A model generated the notes under the pieces. The model was not told the DNA's origin. It ran no database searches and saw only the letters and a program-made list of their open reading frames with translations. Below are positions 1-6,352 of a stretch of DNA of 10,950 nt, piece after piece; position 1 is the stretch's first letter; each line of letters starts with the position of its first letter. Source of the DNA: Desulfuromonadaceae bacterium UBA2294 (lineage in GTDB: Bacteria; Desulfobacterota; Desulfuromonadia; Desulfuromonadales; UBA2294); NCBI GenBank assembly GCA_002345625.1, contig DDWE01000025.1, forward strand, positions 1 to 10,950, read 5' to 3'. The translations under genes were made by a program, and so were the position numbers.

Positions 1-913
1 CGGCGCTGCCGGCGCTCATCCCCTTGACGTATTGCAAGTAGAGGCTCAGGAAAAAAGTGACGCCGAAGGTCGCCGCGTAATTAAGTAAAGCGGCAAGGTT
101 CGACAGGGCAAAGACTCGGTTGTCGCGCAACAGGCTGACGTTAAGGACCGGGTAGGGGGTGTGTGCTTCGAGCCACAAGAACAGCATCAGCACCGCGACT
201 CCGGCAAGTGCAAGCAGCAGTGGCCAGAACCCTTGCTCGAGATTGGAGGCGCCGCAGATCAGCATCAGGATGCCGGTGGCATAGACCAGACTGCCACGCA
301 GGTCAAACGGCTCGCCTCTGGCTTCGGCCCAGTCACCGCGCAGTTTAAGCACCGTGGCGCTGATCGCAATCAGCCCCAGCGGGATACTCAGGTAAAAAAT
401 CCAGCGCCAGCCCAGAGCGGTGACCAGGTGGCCACCGACAAAGGGGCCACAGGAGATACCAGCATAGACACTGGCAATAGCGATGCCGAGTGCCTTGCCG
501 CGCTCTTCAGGCGGGAAGACCGAGACAACGATGGCCAGTGTCGTCGCCATGACCATTGACCCGCCCATCCCCTGGATAAAGCGCAGGGCGATGAGGATTT
601 CGATGGAGCTTGACAGGGAGAGGACCCCGCCCATGATGGTGAACAGGATCAACCCGCGCAGAAAAATGCGGCGGCGGCCGTAGATGTCGCCAAGACGTCC
701 CATCGCCAGCAGAAAGATCGAGGCGGAGAGGACGTAGGTGGTCTCAACCAATCCGAGCTGCAACGCGGTGGCGTTGAACTCACGACCGATGGCCGGTAGC
801 GCCACCCCGACCGCCGACATCATGAACGGCATGAGGAAATGGGCAACGCAGACCACGAACAGAGTCGCCGAGCGCGATACGACGGGCGGGTTGGTGTTGT
901 GCGCAGAGGGCAT
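1..913 (-). CDS. MFS drug-efflux-type transporter (C-terminus cut by window edge)
   Basis: Reading leftward from the ATG at 913-911, an uninterrupted frame of 304 codons runs off the window. The translation begins MPSAHNTNPP and is a series of hydrophobic segments, so this is an inner-membrane carrier. Residues 72-82 (GRLGDIYGRRR) are a textbook MFS motif A in the loop between TM2 and TM3. Residues 152-161 (GISCGPFVGG) match motif C of TM5, which is typical of proton-coupled drug antiporters. About eight hydrophobic segments are visible here, and the last (around 275-295) is still far from a plausible end. A 14-TM DHA2-type exporter is therefore more likely than a 12-TM one, though the missing end leaves this open. 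The substrate cannot be told. No strong Shine-Dalgarno precedes the ATG (nearest purine stretch AAAGAA, about 12 nt upstream). It is divergent from the radical SAM gene, so regulation may be shared through 914-1143. Confidence 0.9.
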   Translation of the reverse strand, partial: MPSAHNTNPPVVSRSATLFVVCVAHFLMPFMMSAVGVALPAIGREFNATALQLGLVETTYVLSASIFLLAMGRLGDIYGRRRIFLRGLILFTIMGGVLSLSSSIEILIALRFIQGMGGSMVMATTLAIVVSVFPPEERGKALGIAIASVYAGISCGPFVGGHLVTALGWRWIFYLSIPLGLIAISATVLKLRGDWAEARGEPFDLRGSLVYATGILMLICGASNLEQGFWPLLLALAGVAVLMLFLWLEAHTPYPVLNVSLLRDNRVFALSNLAALLNYAATFGVTFFLSLYLQYVKGMSAGSA

Positions 914-1016
914 GGCCGTTGCTGTTCTTTGAGGTTGATATGAAACGTGTCACCATAGCCGATCAGGCGGCAAAAAGGAACCGTCATCCCGGTAAAAACA
1001 GCGTTGGCCCGCTGGA

Positions 1017-1069
1017 TTGGCAGTCGCAGAAAAATCACTCTATACGGCAATCCTGACCTCGTGTATAGT
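1017..1069 (+). promoter_or_regulatory. Possible sigma70-type promoter(s) for the radical SAM gene
   Basis: Two weak overlapping candidates are visible. One is TTGGCA at 1017-1022, 18 bp, then TATACG at 1041-1046. The other uses TATAGT at 1064-1069 (5/6 to consensus) as the -10, with the poor TATACG at 1041-1046 as its -35 at 17-bp spacing. The two TATA boxes also form a dyad, CTATAC (1040-1045) and GTATAG (1063-1068), which could be an operator, or a symmetric -10 pair serving both divergent genes. A start from the second candidate would begin the mRNA near 1076, just before the hairpin at 1080. This is pattern matching only. Confidence 0.3.
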
Positions 1070-1079
1070 CGCGCCGTTT

Positions 1080-1123
1080 CCACCCCCTTTTCCCCGCGGT
1101 TGCGGCGTGTCAAAAGGGGGTGG
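1080..1123 (+). promoter_or_regulatory. Perfect 12-bp stem-loop in the 5' leader of the radical SAM gene
   Basis: CCACCCCCTTTT at 1080-1091 is exactly complementary to AAAAGGGGGTGG at 1112-1123. The 20-nt loop contains its own small stem, CCGC (1094-1097) with GCGG (1102-1105) around GGTT. The structure ends 20 nt before the ATG at 1144 and leaves the ribosome-binding site (GAGG, 1134-1137) outside the stem. Only four T residues follow the 3' arm, so it is a poor intrinsic terminator. A 5'-protecting stem or a weak attenuator is as likely. Confidence 0.6.
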
Positions 1124-1143
1124 TTTTCGTGGCGAGGCCAACA

Positions 1144-2544
1144 ATGATCAGGACACAGGCGCAGGAACGTTTCATCGCCGGCAACCGGCTGGAATACACT
1201 GCCGGATATGAGCAACTGCATTTTTTAACCGATACTGAAGCTTCACGCGCCCGGCACCGGCGCGATGAATTACTGTCAGCGCTGGCCGGGCAGGCCCTGG
1301 TCGGCTGCGGTGGTACCAAACTCGACCATAACAATCTTGCCCCCGGTTGCCAGCGATGCGTCGCCGGCAAATGGTCCTGCCTGTTTATCAACGGGCGCTG
1401 TAATGCGCGCTGCTTCTACTGTCCGACTTCACAGGGCGAGACCGGTCTTCCGGCCACCAACACTCTGGAGTTTCGCCTGCCGGCAGATTATGTCGGCTAT
1501 CTGGAAGCCTTTGGCTTTACCGGCGCCAGTATCAGCGGTGGCGAACCGCTCCTGACCCCGCAGCGCAGTCTGGCGTTTATCTCCGCGATCAAGCGCCACT
1601 TCGGTGCAAATATGCATGTCTGGCTCTACACCAACGGGCTTCTGTTCGATGATGCCATGGCGGCACGACTGCGTGATGCCGGTCTCGACGAGATCCGTTT
1701 TGATATCGGCGCCACCGGTTACCGCCTCGATGCCTTGCGCAAGGCGGTCGGTGTGATCCCGACCGTCACGGTCGAAATCCCGGCGGTGCCGGAGGAGGGG
1801 GAGCGGCTGCGCGATATGTTGTCCGAGTTGCGTACGGTCGGCGTCGACCACCTCAACCTGCACCAGCTGCGCCTGACGCCTTATAACTTCGCTGAACTGG
1901 CAAAGCGCAACTACACCTTTGTGCACGGAGAAAAGGTGACGGTCCTCGAATCGGAATTGACGGCGCTGGAGCTGCTGCAGTTTTCACACGATCAAAAAAT
2001 CGGGCTACCGATCAATTACTGCTCCTTTGTCTACAAGAACCGCTATCAGGCCGCTGCTGCCCGCGAGCGTAACGCACAATTTCTGGTCAAGCCGGTCGAG
2101 ACCCTGACCGACAGCGGCTATCTGCGCACCTTGACCTTGCAGGGGAGCCTTGCCGATATTGCCCGGCAGGCAGAGCAGTTTCAGTCTTTCGGGGCTGCGT
2201 CCGGGTCGTGGAGCTACGGATCGAGCCGGGAACAGCTGGTTTTTGCCCCGCAACTACTCTCGCTGGTCGATTTTGCCCCGTTTACCCTGCAGGTCGCTTA
2301 TGCCGCCTGTCGGCAGATGACATCGGTCAGCTACCGTAATCCGTTTGTTGCGGTGCGGGTCAGTGACAGGATGAAGGTGGTGGTGGAGAAGGCGCGGCAG
2401 GCGGTTTTTGACCTGAGCGGGGCGCAGATTACCGATTTCATCGAGGTTGTTCTGCGCGTTGGCGACGAAAAGACGTTGTCGGGTGAGCTTGCCGAGATGG
2501 CTCCCTATGAGAAGCTACCGGCCGGGTTGCAGGATTACTATTGA
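1144..2544 (+). CDS. Radical SAM protein with cysteine-rich N-terminus, function unknown
   Basis: A 466-residue protein. The radical SAM motif C86-x3-C90-x2-C93 is intact (CNARCFYC), followed by SGGEP at 131-135, the segment that contacts the SAM amino group, so a [4Fe-4S] cluster and SAM cleavage are expected. Four more cysteines lie just upstream: C55, C69, C72 and C79, in the contexts VGCGGT and GCQRCVAGKWSC. They could hold an auxiliary cluster or a metal. Later cysteines are C293 and C389. The core fold continues with LYTNGLL (161-167), DEIRFDIG (182-189) and NLHQLRLTPYN (238-248). The pattern recalls COG2108, proteins described as related to pyruvate formate-lyase activating enzyme; I recall this from memory and could not search it. 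The ATG at 1144 is preferred because GAGG (1134-1137) lies 6 nt upstream. An in-frame GTG at 1120 sits inside the leader hairpin. No neighbour suggests a substrate, and the gene stands alone between a divergent and a convergent gene. Confidence 0.88.
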   Translation: MIRTQAQERFIAGNRLEYTAGYEQLHFLTDTEASRARHRRDELLSALAGQALVGCGGTKLDHNNLAPGCQRCVAGKWSCLFINGRCNARCFYCPTSQGETGLPATNTLEFRLPADYVGYLEAFGFTGASISGGEPLLTPQRSLAFISAIKRHFGANMHVWLYTNGLLFDDAMAARLRDAGLDEIRFDIGATGYRLDALRKAVGVIPTVTVEIPAVPEEGERLRDMLSELRTVGVDHLNLHQLRLTPYNFAELAKRNYTFVHGEKVTVLESELTALELLQFSHDQKIGLPINYCSFVYKNRYQAAAARERNAQFLVKPVETLTDSGYLRTLTLQGSLADIARQAEQFQSFGAASGSWSYGSSREQLVFAPQLLSLVDFAPFTLQVAYAACRQMTSVSYRNPFVAVRVSDRMKVVVEKARQAVFDLSGAQITDFIEVVLRVGDEKTLSGELAEMAPYEKLPAGLQDYY

Positions 2545-2580
2545 GAGAGGCAGACGACGGGTAACTCAAAAGACAGATTT

Positions 2581-2663
2581 GACGCAGTGGCGCGGAGGCG
2601 CAGAGAAAAGAGCAGGGATTGTTTTAACTCTGATTTGACTCTGCGCCTCCGCGCCTCTGCGTC
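2581..2663. repeat. Inverted repeat with arms of three octamers each
   Basis: The left arm 2581-2605 and right arm 2639-2663 are complementary over 25 bp with one T-T mismatch (2588/2656), around a 33-nt spacer. The left arm is made of octamers CGCAGTGG, CGCGGAGG and CGCAGAGA (2583-2606). The right arm is TCTGCGCC, TCCGCGCC and TCTGCGTC (2640-2663). It lies between two convergent genes, 36 bp after one stop codon and 14 bp from the other. It could act as a two-way transcription barrier, but neither side has a convincing U-run. It is one of three elements of this design in the window. Confidence 0.85.
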
Positions 2664-2677
2664 CAACCGGTCTTGAA

Positions 2678-4273
2678 TCAAAAAAACATCAGTAACACCT
2701 TCACCGCCAGAATCTTCCCCAGCAATGCCACCGGATAAACCGTCGCATAAGCCGCCGGTGCATAAGCGGTGCTCGACAGGGTCTGGGCCGAGGTCAGACC
2801 GGAGGCGCTGGTCATGCCGCCGACCAGCACGCCGAGCAGACGCAGGAAACGGATCCGCATCAGGTAGAGACCGATCAGGACGCCAGCGACGACCGGCAGC
2901 AGGGTGACCAGTATGCCGGAGAAGAGCAGGGGCAACCCGTGATCCTGCAACGTGGTGAGAAAGGAGACCCCGGCCGAGGTGCCGACGGCGGCGAGGAACA
3001 GGGCGAGGCCGAGGTCGCGGATCAGGCGATTACCGGCGTCGGGGATGTCCCAGATCAGCGGTCCGGTCTGGTAGCGGGCACCAAGGAGCAGGCCGACAAT
3101 CAGGGTACCGCCGGTGGTGCCGAGGGTGAAGTGACCGACCAAGGGGAGCGGAATCGTGATCTGGCCGAGAAGGAAACCGGCCAGCAGTCCGACCAGGATC
3201 GGCAGCAGACTGATCTCACCGACGGCTTTGAGGTCGTTGCCGAGCATGCGGCTGATGTTGCGCAGGGAGCGTTCGTCGCCGACCGCGTGCAGGACATCCC
3301 CCAGATGCAGGCGGGTGTGGGCTTCGGCCGGCAGGTCGATGCCGCTGCGGGTGATGCGCGCCACCTGCACGTTGAAGGTTTCGCGGAAGTTGAAGTATCC
3401 GAGGGCCAATCCGGCGAATTTGCGCTTGGAGACGACAATGCTTTTTTTGACCAGGACCCGATCGAAGGCGATTTCACCGTCGACTTTCTTGCCGACAAAC
3501 AGTTCAACCTTCTCCAGATCGGCGGTGCGTCCGACGACCCGCAACCGATCCCCCTCCTGCAGCACCGTCTCGCCGCCGACCAGGATCGGTTCACTTGATC
3601 CGCGGCGCAGCATCCGGGTGATGGTGACCTGGGCGATATTCTTGAGGAAAATCTCGTTGACCTTTTTACCGAACAGGTTGGGGTTGTTGACTTCGATGTG
3701 ATGGAAAGTGATCGGTGGGTTGACCTCGGCCAACTCCTGGCCAAGGGCCGCCTCTTCACCGGCGAGATCACGTTGCAGAAGGCGCGGTAACAGCCTGATG
3801 GCGACCGCAACGCCGACGACACCGAATCCGTAGGTGAGCCCGTAGGCAGCGGGCGCCTTGTCGATCCCGATGACTTCAACCGCAGCGGCCAGAGACGGGG
3901 TGCTGGTCATCGCGCCGGCCAGCAGGCCGGCGCCGGTGCCGGCGTCGAAACCGAAGACAATGCAGCAGAGCCAGGTCACCAGTGTACCAACGACCGCCAT
4001 ACCGAGAACGGTGGCGGCCATAGCCAGTCCGTGGCTACGGAACGAGCTGAGAAAACCGGGACCGGCCTGCAGCCCGACGGCGTAAATGAACATCGCCAGA
4101 CCGATGGTCTGGATTCCTTGCGGCAGGGTGTGGCCGAAATGTCCGAATCCCAGAGCAACGAAGATAATCGCCGACGGGCCGAGACTGATCCCCCAGACTC
4201 GTACTTTGCCGAGCAGTTCACCCAGGATGATGATCAACAGCAGTAAAAAGATTGAGTTGTCGAGAAGTATCAT
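2678..4273 (-). CDS. AspT/YidE-family membrane carrier with two central RCK_C domains
   Basis: A 531-residue inner-membrane protein with an internal duplication, the layout of the aspartate:alanine exchanger family (AspT, YidE, YbjL). The first membrane half spans about 1-165 and the second about 353-531, each with around five hydrophobic segments. The halves align visibly: GLAMFIYAVGLQAG (58-71) with GLALFLAAVGTSAG (422-435), and GAMTSTPSLAAA (120-131) with GGMTSASGLTSA (485-496). Between them, about 192-260 and 272-345, lie two soluble segments that read as RCK_C (TrkA-C) domains, for example LQEGDRLRVVG and LHLGDVLHAVG. These usually bind small ligands and gate transport. AspT exchanges dicarboxylic and amino acids, but most relatives have no known substrate and none is assigned here. 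The start ATG (4273-4271) has only a weak ribosome-binding site. The 131 bp upstream hold no convincing promoter. No operon partner lies close enough to inform function. Confidence 0.9.
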   Translation of the reverse strand: MILLDNSIFLLLLIIILGELLGKVRVWGISLGPSAIIFVALGFGHFGHTLPQGIQTIGLAMFIYAVGLQAGPGFLSSFRSHGLAMAATVLGMAVVGTLVTWLCCIVFGFDAGTGAGLLAGAMTSTPSLAAAVEVIGIDKAPAAYGLTYGFGVVGVAVAIRLLPRLLQRDLAGEEAALGQELAEVNPPITFHHIEVNNPNLFGKKVNEIFLKNIAQVTITRMLRRGSSEPILVGGETVLQEGDRLRVVGRTADLEKVELFVGKKVDGEIAFDRVLVKKSIVVSKRKFAGLALGYFNFRETFNVQVARITRSGIDLPAEAHTRLHLGDVLHAVGDERSLRNISRMLGNDLKAVGEISLLPILVGLLAGFLLGQITIPLPLVGHFTLGTTGGTLIVGLLLGARYQTGPLIWDIPDAGNRLIRDLGLALFLAAVGTSAGVSFLTTLQDHGLPLLFSGILVTLLPVVAGVLIGLYLMRIRFLRLLGVLVGGMTSASGLTSAQTLSSTAYAPAAYATVYPVALLGKILAVKVLLMFF

Positions 4274-4404
4274 ATCTGCACCGGCCTGTGAGCCGAAAAA
4301 GGAGTCGTTATCTGCTGCGCAGGTTTACCCGAAGTCCCCGGGAAAGTCCAGCGGCATATACCCATTCAAGAGCGTTCGGTACGCCCCGTGTTGAACAAAA
4401 AAAA

Positions 4405-5208
4405 TCAGAAATAGCGCCGGCCTCCGACATAGGTTTTACTGAAAAATGCTTTGTCCAGGCGCTCGATGCAGACATCCTTGCCGGTGCGCGGAGCGTGTAT
4501 GAACTGGCTGCGGCCGATGTAGAGGCCGACATGGGTGACGCGGCTCCCCCCTTTGGTGGCGAAGAAGACCAGATCACCCGGGCGCAGGTCTTTTTTGGCG
4601 ATCTTTTTGCCGGCCGCATGCTGGGCGCGGGAGTTGCGTGGCAGGTTGAGGCCGTTGAGGCGATAACAGACCATGGTCAGGCCGCTGCAATCGAAGCCGT
4701 TTTTACGATCCTCACCGCCCCAGCGATAAGGGATCCCGATAAAGCGTTTTGCGGTCGCGACCAGTTCCTGCCCCAAATCACCGTGACCGCTTTTGGCAAT
4801 GCGGGCGGCGGCATAATCCTGCGGGATCACGATAAAGAAGCTGTCGATCAAGCCCTGTGATTGCAGGGCTTCGGCCTCACTGCGCGCCGCTGCGTAGTCG
4901 GTGTGGTTGCCGAACCGGACCTTGTACAGCCCCGATTCGTGGCGGAAGTAATAAGCATCGATCCCCTTCGCCTCGAGTTGCTGCTCCAGACGCACGGCGT
5001 TGTCAAGATCGGTAAAGGCGCCGACCTGAACCGAAAAGCCCATCCGTGCCAGCGGGGCTGCCGATTCAAGCAGTTCGCCGATCAGGTCGGGCTCTTCGCT
5101 GGTCACCGGCGGGATCGGGAGCGGTGCCGGTTTTGGCCGCGCGCAGCTGACAACGGCAATCAGGATGACAAGAAGCAGGGGGCTGTATCGGAGCAGGAAT
5201 CCGGGCAT
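4405..5208 (-). CDS. Outer-membrane lipoprotein with SPOR and NlpC/P60 peptidase domains
   Basis: A 267-residue exported lipoprotein. A hydrophobic signal (about 4-20) ends in a lipobox, VVSC, with the lipidated cysteine at C22. Residue +2 is Ala, which favours the outer membrane. A proline-rich linker (25-38) leads to a SPOR domain at about 57-130 (FSVQVGAFTDLDNAVRL, then LYKVRFGNHTDYAAAR). SPOR domains bind glycan stripped of stem peptides, mostly at division sites. Residues 147-267 form an NlpC/P60 domain with the catalytic triad visible: C174 in GFDCSGL, H226 in THVGLYIG and H238 in FIHAP. That predicts a cysteine endopeptidase cutting peptidoglycan stem peptides, placed at septa by SPOR. 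The gene is monocistronic as far as can be seen and divergent from the methyltransferase. A run of eight T follows the stop codon directly on the coding strand (4404-4397), but I see no strong stem before it. Confidence 0.93.
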   Translation of the reverse strand: MPGFLLRYSPLLLVILIAVVSCARPKPAPLPIPPVTSEEPDLIGELLESAAPLARMGFSVQVGAFTDLDNAVRLEQQLEAKGIDAYYFRHESGLYKVRFGNHTDYAAARSEAEALQSQGLIDSFFIVIPQDYAAARIAKSGHGDLGQELVATAKRFIGIPYRWGGEDRKNGFDCSGLTMVCYRLNGLNLPRNSRAQHAAGKKIAKKDLRPGDLVFFATKGGSRVTHVGLYIGRSQFIHAPRTGKDVCIERLDKAFFSKTYVGGRRYF

Positions 5209-5290
5209 CGTTCAACGTGTCGGTTAAGGGTGACGTTGCCCCGACAAGGTAGCATGGTCAGGTGGTCTCAGAAAAGGGTTCAATCGAGAC

Positions 5291-5319
5291 TTGCCAAATT
5301 GGAGATGGTCTGCGAGAAT
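5291..5319 (+). promoter_or_regulatory. Possible promoter for the methyltransferase gene
   Basis: TTGCCA at 5291-5296 and GAGAAT at 5314-5319 are 17 bp apart (5/6 and 4/6 to sigma70 consensus), in the 150-bp divergent gap and 39 bp before the ATG at 5359. The start has a good ribosome-binding site, AGGAG at 5349-5353, so the arrangement is plausible. The -10 element is weak. Confidence 0.35.
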
Positions 5320-5358
5320 GCGCCGCGTAACTCAACGAATAGGTCAGCAGGAGTTTTT

Positions 5359-6159
5359 ATGAAAGAAGCCGCACCCATGCCCCTTTTCGATCAGGTCCTG
5401 CCGCAGTTTGGCTGGGAGATCGACAGTCTCAAGGATCCGGTTATCCGTCAACGCGACTGGATGCGCGACAACACCAAGTCACGGAGCTATCCGGCACGGC
5501 TGTTGCGCTACTGGTTTGTATACCATTTTATGCGCACGGCAGCCGCCCGTCGCGGTGCGCCGCTCAATGTCTGCGAAATCGGTATCGATGTCGGCCAGAT
5601 GCGCGAATATGTCCGCACCGCCAGCGCCTGCCATCCCGAAGCGGCGCCGCAGATTGCCCGCTGGCACGGGGTCGATATCAAGCTCAAGCGCGATGGACTG
5701 GCCGGTCAGGGGTACGATGAACTGACCGAGGCCGGTATTGACGATGTTCCCGGCTTTATCGATCCTGATACCGATATCGTCATCCTGCTGCATATCCTGG
5801 AACATCTGCTGGAACCGGAAGAGTCGATGCGCTCCTTGAGTGCGGCGCTGAAACCCGGCGCGCTGGTCCTTGGCGGCTTGCCGAGCCTGCCCCATTTTCT
5901 GGTCGGCACCCGTGAAGCGAAGATCCGTGCCAATCCGAACAGTAACGGCCATGTCAGCGCCTTTTCGCCGCGGCGGATGCGCGAGCTCGCCGCCACCTGC
6001 GGCTTTGAGCTCGATTTTATCAGTGGTGCGTTTCTCGCCCGGATCAGCGGCAGCTGGCTGGAAGATCAGCCCTGGTGGTTACGTTTCAACCTCTTTTTTG
6101 CGCAGATGTTTCCGGGGTGGCCCGGAGAAACCTACTGGGTTTTGCGTAAAGTCGGCTGA
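5359..6159 (+). CDS. Class I SAM-dependent methyltransferase
   Basis: A 266-residue soluble protein with a Rossmann-type methyltransferase core. Motif I is VCEIGIDVGQM (71-81, with E73, G75 and G79 for SAM binding). The acidic residue ending strand 2 is probably D106 in HGVDIK. Motif II/III is DTDIVILLHILEHLLEPE (137-154), followed by LKPGALVLGGLPS. The GHVSAFSPRRMREL segment (197-210) is common in Methyltransf_11/23-type enzymes that act on small molecules, lipids or sugars. The first 65 residues are family-specific and include a cluster of aromatic and basic residues. The substrate cannot be inferred, and the neighbours are unrelated. The frame is open far upstream to 4861, but the ATG at 5359 with AGGAG 5 nt before it is clearly the start, since upstream codons lie over the opposite-strand lipoprotein gene. 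The TGA stop lies inside the left arm of the 6154-6272 repeat. Confidence 0.85.
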   Translation: MKEAAPMPLFDQVLPQFGWEIDSLKDPVIRQRDWMRDNTKSRSYPARLLRYWFVYHFMRTAAARRGAPLNVCEIGIDVGQMREYVRTASACHPEAAPQIARWHGVDIKLKRDGLAGQGYDELTEAGIDDVPGFIDPDTDIVILLHILEHLLEPEESMRSLSAALKPGALVLGGLPSLPHFLVGTREAKIRANPNSNGHVSAFSPRRMRELAATCGFELDFISGAFLARISGSWLEDQPWWLRFNLFFAQMFPGWPGETYWVLRKVG

Positions 6160-6272
6160 TCAAAAGCCTGCGTCTGCGGCGTTGTCCTTGTCTTCGTCGC
6201 TGCGACGTAGCTACCGCTACGCCTCACTCCTTAGACTGCGTCCGCCTTGCATTCACAGGCTTTTGATCAGCC
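6154..6272. repeat. Structured repeat bounded by 17-bp perfect inverted repeats
   Basis: GGCTGATCAAAAGCCTG (6154-6170) recurs as its exact reverse complement at 6256-6272. The 85-bp interior holds two small perfect hairpins sharing two bases: CGTCGC-T-GCGACG (6195-6207) and CGTAGC-TACC-GCTACG (6206-6221). They cannot both form fully. The left arm overlaps the last two codons of the methyltransferase, including its TGA (6157-6159). There is no ORF and no clear target-site duplication. It resembles a REP/MITE-like dispersed element, and similar GTAGCTAC-rich units feel familiar from Desulfuromonadales intergenic regions, though that is memory only. A folded RNA role is also possible. Confidence 0.75.
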
Positions 6273-6292
6273 TTGGCAGCTGATTTTTATTT

Positions 6293-6333
6293 AAAAAATG
6301 AAACAGGCCGGTCATTTTGTGACCGGCCTGTTT
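6293..6333 (-). terminator. Rho-independent terminator of the NfeD-SPFH unit
   Basis: A perfect 14-bp stem, AAACAGGCCGGTCA (6301-6314) with its complement at 6320-6333, closes a 5-nt loop. Read leftward, it is followed after two bases by six T (6298-6293), the classic intrinsic terminator layout. It starts 19 bp after the SPFH stop codon. On the plus strand there is no T-run beyond the stem, so it mainly serves the leftward transcript. Confidence 0.9.
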
Positions 6334-6352
6334 GCGTTCGATTGCGTGGAGA

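Noticed and set aside
1120..1143. GTG at 1120 as the start of the radical SAM gene.
   Set aside because: It lies inside the 3' arm of the leader hairpin without a proper ribosome-binding site; the ATG at 1144 has GAGG 6 nt upstream.
820..1221. A 133-codon minus-strand frame across the divergent gap, containing a stretch that reads rather like a real protein.
   Set aside because: It overlaps the start of the MFS gene in another frame and the 5' end of the radical SAM gene on the opposite strand, has no good ribosome-binding site and shows no recognisable domain.
2939..3598. A 219-codon plus-strand frame within the AspT-family gene.
   Set aside because: Antisense shadow of a well-supported membrane protein; composition follows the complementary codons and no domain is visible. 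The same applies to the frames at 8016-8582, 8787-9566 and 9548-10345.
4274..4404. A riboswitch or leader RNA before the AspT-family gene (it holds CCCGGG and CTGCGCAG dyads and a GGGTAAACC stretch).
   Set aside because: I compared it from memory with c-di-GMP, c-di-AMP, TPP, cobalamin, fluoride and guanidine classes and none fits; the dyads are short. The region otherwise shows nothing I can support.
4861..5358. An N-terminal extension of the methyltransferase frame back to 4861.
   Set aside because: It is the antisense of the SPOR-NlpC/P60 gene, and the ATG at 5359 has a clear AGGAG. The extension is only an open frame in GC-rich DNA.
6160..6352. A small gene between the methyltransferase and SPFH genes.
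   Set aside because: The gap is accounted for by the 6154-6272 repeat and the terminator; no frame has both a start with a ribosome-binding site and coding character.
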